Under the pieces are notes generated by a model. The model saw only the letters and a program-made list of their open reading frames with translations, was not told the origin of the DNA and did no database searches. From the NCBI RefSeq assembly GCF_050908235.1, contig NZ_CP194340.1: a DNA stretch of 64,000 bases. One strand, written 5' to 3'. This document shows, piece after piece, positions 60,926 to 64,000 of this stretch (within the stretch, counting starts at the first letter, position 1; every line of letters starts with the position of its first letter). Both the position numbers and the translations under genes were made by a program. Source of the DNA: Pseudoramibacter alactolyticus. Lineage in GTDB: Bacteria > Bacillota > Clostridia > Eubacteriales > Eubacteriaceae.

Positions 60926-62275
60926 ATGATGGTATTTGAAGGATTGAGTGAAAAATTTCAAGACATCTTTGCTGGTATGCGCCGCAAAGGGAAATTGGAT
61001 GAAGCTGACATTAAAGCGGCGAACCGGGAAATCAAACTGGCCCTTTTAGAAGCGGATGTCAACTTTAAAGTGGTCAAGCGGTTTACCAAAGCCGTTAGTG
61101 AGCGGGCGCAGGGCGAAGAGATTTTAAAATCGCTGACACCTGGCCAGCAATATATTAAAGTCGTTAATGATGAAATGACTCGATTGCTCGGCGGCGAAAT
61201 CAAACCGTTGGAGCTTCAGAAAAGCGACTTGAATATTTTCATGATGGTTGGATTGCAGGGCGCCGGCAAAACCACGACGGCCGGTAAAATTGCCAATCTG
61301 CTCCGGAAAGAAAACAAATTGAAGCCTTTGCTGGTGGCCTGTGACGTTTATCGCCCGGCAGCCATTGATCAGCTAAAGGTTTTAGGCGAACAGCTGGATA
61401 TTCCGGTTTACACCATGCCGGGAATGAAGGAACCGCGGATTATTGCCAACCAGGCGATCAGTTATGCCCAAAAACAGGGGTATAATTTGGTGATTTTGGA
61501 CACGGCAGGGCGTCTGCAAATTGATGAACGCCTGATGCGTGAACTGATGGATATCAAGGAGTTGGTCCATCCTACGGAAACCTTGTTGGTGGTTGATGGT
61601 ATGACCGGTCAGGAATCAGTCAACGTTGCGAAAAGTTTTGATGACCAGTTGGACATTTCCGGAGTGGTGCTTACCAAATTGGATGGGGACACGCGAGGCG
61701 GTGCCGCCTTGTCGGTTACTTACACGACCGGTAAGCCGATTGTTTTCATCGGGAGCGGCGAGAAATTATCGGACCTTGAACGCTTCCATCCGGATCGGAT
61801 GGCATCGAGAATCCTTGGTATGGGGGATGTATTGTCCCTCATTGACAAGGCTCAGGAGATGGTTGACGAAGAGCAGGCCCGGGCGATGGAAGAAAAAATC
61901 CGAAAGGCAACGTTCGATCTGAGTGACTTTTTAGATCAGCTTCATCAATTGCAGAAAATGGGATCCCTTACGAGTTTGCTCGAGATGATGCCGGGGATGA
62001 ACAAGAAAGCGTTGGCCGGGCTTGATATGGTCAAAACCGAACAGCAGACGAAACGGACCGAGGCGATTATTTACGCGATGACGCCGGAAGAGCGGGCTAA
62101 GCCTGAAATCATCAACGGCAGCCGCCGCAAACGCATTGCTAATGGCAGCGGTACCAGCGTGGCGGATGTCAATCGCCTGCTTAAGGGGTTTGATCAGAGT
62201 CGTAAGATGATGAAGCAGATGGGCGGTATGGGAAAGGGCCGCAAAAAAGGCCGTATGAAATTGCCGTTTATGTAA
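60926..62275 (+). CDS. ffh: Signal recognition particle protein Ffh
   Basis: SRP54 GTPase; binds signal peptides and 4.5S RNA. 449 residues: N domain, G1 GLQGAGKTTTAGKIA near 108, DVYRPAAIDQL, DTAGRLQ, TKLDGDTRGG, and a methionine-rich M domain (about 300-449) ending in GMGKGRKKGRMKLPF. Two adjacent ATG codons (60926, 60929) are possible starts. The SRP RNA gene is not in the window. Confidence 0.96.
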   Translation: MMVFEGLSEKFQDIFAGMRRKGKLDEADIKAANREIKLALLEADVNFKVVKRFTKAVSERAQGEEILKSLTPGQQYIKVVNDEMTRLLGGEIKPLELQKSDLNIFMMVGLQGAGKTTTAGKIANLLRKENKLKPLLVACDVYRPAAIDQLKVLGEQLDIPVYTMPGMKEPRIIANQAISYAQKQGYNLVILDTAGRLQIDERLMRELMDIKELVHPTETLLVVDGMTGQESVNVAKSFDDQLDISGVVLTKLDGDTRGGAALSVTYTTGKPIVFIGSGEKLSDLERFHPDRMASRILGMGDVLSLIDKAQEMVDEEQARAMEEKIRKATFDLSDFLDQLHQLQKMGSLTSLLEMMPGMNKKALAGLDMVKTEQQTKRTEAIIYAMTPEERAKPEIINGSRRKRIANGSGTSVADVNRLLKGFDQSRKMMKQMGGMGKGRKKGRMKLPFM

Positions 62276-62322
62276 ACCAGGGTTTACTGAACATAAATTA
62301 GAATATTGAAAGGAGAAAAACA

Positions 62323-62568
62323 ATGGCAGTAAAGATTAGAATGAAACGGATGGGTAAAAAGAAGAGTCCATTTTACAGGTTGGTAGTCGCGGATATTCGC
62401 GCACCGCGTGACGGTAAATTCATTGAAGAAGTCGGCTACTACAATCCGACCGCGGAACCGCCGGTTGTTAAAATTGATGGCGATGCTGTGAAAAAATGGA
62501 TCGCCAATGGCGCAAAACCTTCTGACACTGTGAAAGCACTTTTAAAGAAAGAAAACATCATCGACTAA
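62323..62568 (+). CDS. rpsP: 30S ribosomal protein S16
   Basis: 81 residues with the S16 opening VKIRMKRMGKKKSPFYRLVV and EEVGYYNP. GGAG precedes the ATG. It is followed by khpA, rimM and trmD in the conserved order. Confidence 0.96.
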   Translation: MAVKIRMKRMGKKKSPFYRLVVADIRAPRDGKFIEEVGYYNPTAEPPVVKIDGDAVKKWIANGAKPSDTVKALLKKENIID

Positions 62569-62581
62569 TTAGGAGATAGGC

Positions 62582-62812
62582 ATGAAAGATCTGGTTGAAA
62601 TTATCGCCAAAGCTTTAGTCGATCATCCCGATGAAGTTGAAGTGACTGAAACAGAAAAGCAACACGAGATTTTTGTGGAGCTTCGTGTTGCGGACAGCGA
62701 CATGGGCAAAGTCATCGGCCGTCAGGGGCGCATTGCCAAAGCCATTCGCTCTGTGTTAAAAGCCGCCGGCACCCAGCAGGACAAGCATGTTTTGCTCGAC
62801 ATTGTGGATTAA
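62582..62812 (+). CDS. khpA: KH-domain RNA-binding protein KhpA
   Basis: A 76-residue single KH domain with the GxxG-type loop in VIGRQGRIAKAIRSVL. KhpA pairs with KhpB/Jag to bind RNA and influence cell elongation and division. It lies between rpsP and rimM as usual. A hairpin terminator follows. Confidence 0.93.
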   Translation: MKDLVEIIAKALVDHPDEVEVTETEKQHEIFVELRVADSDMGKVIGRQGRIAKAIRSVLKAAGTQQDKHVLLDIVD

Positions 62813-62822
62813 TGATTAAAGG

Positions 62823-62852
62823 AATGATTCGTGAAAGCGGGTCATTTTTTTA
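62823..62852 (+). terminator. Hairpin between khpA and rimM
   Basis: A 9-bp AATGATTCG/CGGGTCATT stem (two G-T pairs), 6-nt loop and TTTTT. Probably an attenuator inside the rpsP-trmD operon. Confidence 0.65.
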
Positions 62853-62919
62853 TAAGCCGCTGTTTTCAGAATAGCTGATTGGGAAAAAGATGAGTGGCAA
62901 AGGAATGAAAGAGATCAAC

Positions 62920-63444
62920 ATGAAGGATTGGTTGACCATCGGCCAAGTCGTGAATGTTCATGGCATTCGCGGGGAAATAAAAGTTGCACCCATGACCGAT
63001 GATGTGCAACGTTTTGATGCATTAGATCAAGTGTGGCTGATGCATCCGCGCAAGGAAGAGAAGAAGGCTTATGCCATTGAATCGGTTCGTGTGCACAAGG
63101 GGAATGTGCTTATCAAGCTTGCGGGTGTGGATAATCGCAATGCCAGCGAGGCGTTGAAGCAATTCCATGTGATGATTCCCCGGGAGCAGGGAGAGCCGCT
63201 GGGGGATCATGAAATTTATATTGCTGATTTGATCGGAATGAATGTGGTAGATTGCGCCCGGGGGGAGATCGGTGTGGTGGCCGATGTGCTCACGACAACG
63301 GGCACGGTGGATACCCTGGATATTCGTCTGGCGGGAGGCCGCAAACATTTGTATGTTCCTTTTCGCCGCATTTTTTTCCCGGATTGGGATTTGGCGGCCG
63401 GTGTGCTTTCGGCAGATATTCCCCAGGATTATTTTGAACTATGA
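62920..63444 (+). CDS. rimM: Ribosome maturation factor RimM
   Basis: Assists 30S head assembly through S19. About 174 residues: the RimM domain starts at TIGQVVNVHGIRGEIKV and the PRC barrel follows (EIYIADLIGMNVVD, LYVPF). ATG 62920 fits the family N-terminus and has AAGAG 6 bp upstream; ATG 62890 and 62905 are alternatives. Its stop overlaps the trmD start (ATGA). Confidence 0.93.
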   Translation: MKDWLTIGQVVNVHGIRGEIKVAPMTDDVQRFDALDQVWLMHPRKEEKKAYAIESVRVHKGNVLIKLAGVDNRNASEALKQFHVMIPREQGEPLGDHEIYIADLIGMNVVDCARGEIGVVADVLTTTGTVDTLDIRLAGGRKHLYVPFRRIFFPDWDLAAGVLSADIPQDYFEL

Positions 63445-64000
63445 GTACTTTTTATTTTGTGACGCTTTTTCCAAAGACGATCGCAACGTATTTTTCCGAG
63501 AGCATGATGGGCCGCGCCGTGGCCAATGGGACCCTTCGGATTAAAATTGTCGATATCCGTTCCTTTGCGCACAACAAGCATCGTCGAGTCGATGATTATC
63601 CCTATGGTGGCGGTGCCGGCATGGTGATGCAGGCGCCACCGGTGATCCGAGCGATTGAAAGCATTCCGAACCACGATCATTATCCGGTGATTTATCTGTC
63701 GCCGGGGGGAAAACCGTTTGATACCGGAGAGGCACGGTCATTGGCGCATCAGATGGCAGCGGCCGAAGGGCTTATTTTTTTGTGTGGGCACTACGAGGGA
63801 ATCGATCAGCGCGCGCTGGATCGCTGCGTGAGCGTATCTTATACGATCGGGGATTATGTGCTGACCGGCGGGGAACTGCCGGCGCTGGTGATGTCTGATG
63901 CCATTGCGCGCCATCTGCCCGGCGTGCTTGGCAATGTCGAGAGTCTTGAGGAAGAGTCTTTTGAGCATGATCTTTTGGAATACCCGCAGTATACAAGACC
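63441..64000 (+). CDS. trmD: tRNA (guanine-N1)-methyltransferase, 3'-truncated by the window edge
   Basis: A SPOUT methylase making m1G37 in tRNAs, including tRNA-Pro, to prevent frameshifting. The frame opens with STFYFVTLFPKTI, then VDDYPYGGGAGMVM, LSPGGKPF, FLCGHYEGIDQR (knot) and IGDYVLTGGELPALVM, and is still open at the last base (186 residues visible of about 240). The ATG overlaps the rimM stop by 4 bp. Confidence 0.95.
   Translation, partial: MSTFYFVTLFPKTIATYFSESMMGRAVANGTLRIKIVDIRSFAHNKHRRVDDYPYGGGAGMVMQAPPVIRAIESIPNHDHYPVIYLSPGGKPFDTGEARSLAHQMAAAEGLIFLCGHYEGIDQRALDRCVSVSYTIGDYVLTGGELPALVMSDAIARHLPGVLGNVESLEEESFEHDLLEYPQYTR

Noticed and set aside
1..64000. CRISPR array, prophage or toxin-antitoxin module
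   Set aside because: No spaced direct repeats, cas genes, phage structural genes or paired small toxin-antitoxin frames were seen; the tandem repeat at 47.3 kb is the tRNA pair.

Overview
The window looks like the chromosome of a strictly anaerobic, low-to-mid GC Firmicute of class Clostridia. The evidence is a Tyr T-box leader, AGGAGG-type ribosome binding sites, a CggR-led glycolytic operon, a class-I type hybrid-cluster protein, HemZ, acetate kinase, and the order yceD-rpmF-plsX-acpP-rnc-smc-ftsY-ylxM-ffh-rpsP-khpA-rimM-trmD. I lean towards Eubacteriaceae (Eubacterium/Pseudoramibacter-like), but this is inference; no rRNA is present. Most of the window is ordinary core genome with dense same-strand operons.

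Layout. 0-8.6 kb: the 3' part of apt, relA, dtd, a metallo-beta-lactamase hydrolase, hemZ, aspS, a RseC-like membrane protein and a HAD phosphatase. 8.6-13.2 kb: hcp, a DUF488 gene, a Crp/Fnr regulator, a small ferredoxin and a two-gene chromate-type transporter. 13.3-16 kb: serine acetyltransferase, and tyrS with its T-box. 16-17 kb: a dead IS200/IS605 element and tRNA-Pro(GGG). 17-21 kb: the division-associated cluster HlyD-like/yggS/sepF/ylmH/rluD. 21.3-23 kb: UPF0210 and an ACT protein. 23-27.8 kb: cggR-gapA-pgk-tpiA, then secG. 27.8-40.2 kb: an orphan adenine methylase, rarA, an M16C peptidase, a D,D-carboxypeptidase, a U32 protein and mutS2. 40.2-44 kb: a Fur-family regulator, cyclophilin, argF and a phosphohexomutase. 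44-49 kb: degV, proA with a short membrane-protein gene, a YjbQ-like gene, two identical tRNA-Pro(CGG), a second dead IS200/IS605 copy and an ABC-exporter relic. 49-64 kb: an M29 aminopeptidase, tmcAL, ackA, and the long lipid/RNA/SRP/ribosome block, running off the end inside trmD.

How the genes work together. The Crp/Fnr gene sits between hcp/DUF488 and a ferredoxin. A GTTG-N6-CAAC palindrome lies in front of both hcp and the ferredoxin, at class-II activator distance from a predicted -10 box. This suggests a small nitrosative-stress regulon in which the ferredoxin could feed electrons to Hcp. The glycolytic operon carries a strong hairpin terminator between gapA and pgk that overlaps an alternative hairpin, and it lacks gpm and eno.

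Decay and frameshifts. Two otherwise intact genes are interrupted by a single -1 shift at a homopolymer: T9 in the HlyD-like gene and A5 in the M16C peptidase. Both could be base-calling errors, slippage sites or true mutations. Both IS200/IS605 relics lie beside tRNA-Pro loci, and an ABC exporter relic lies next to one of them. Several promoter-overlapping inverted repeats (ackA, yceD, ylxM, tyrS) have no identified regulator. I found no CRISPR array, prophage, rRNA or complete mobile element.
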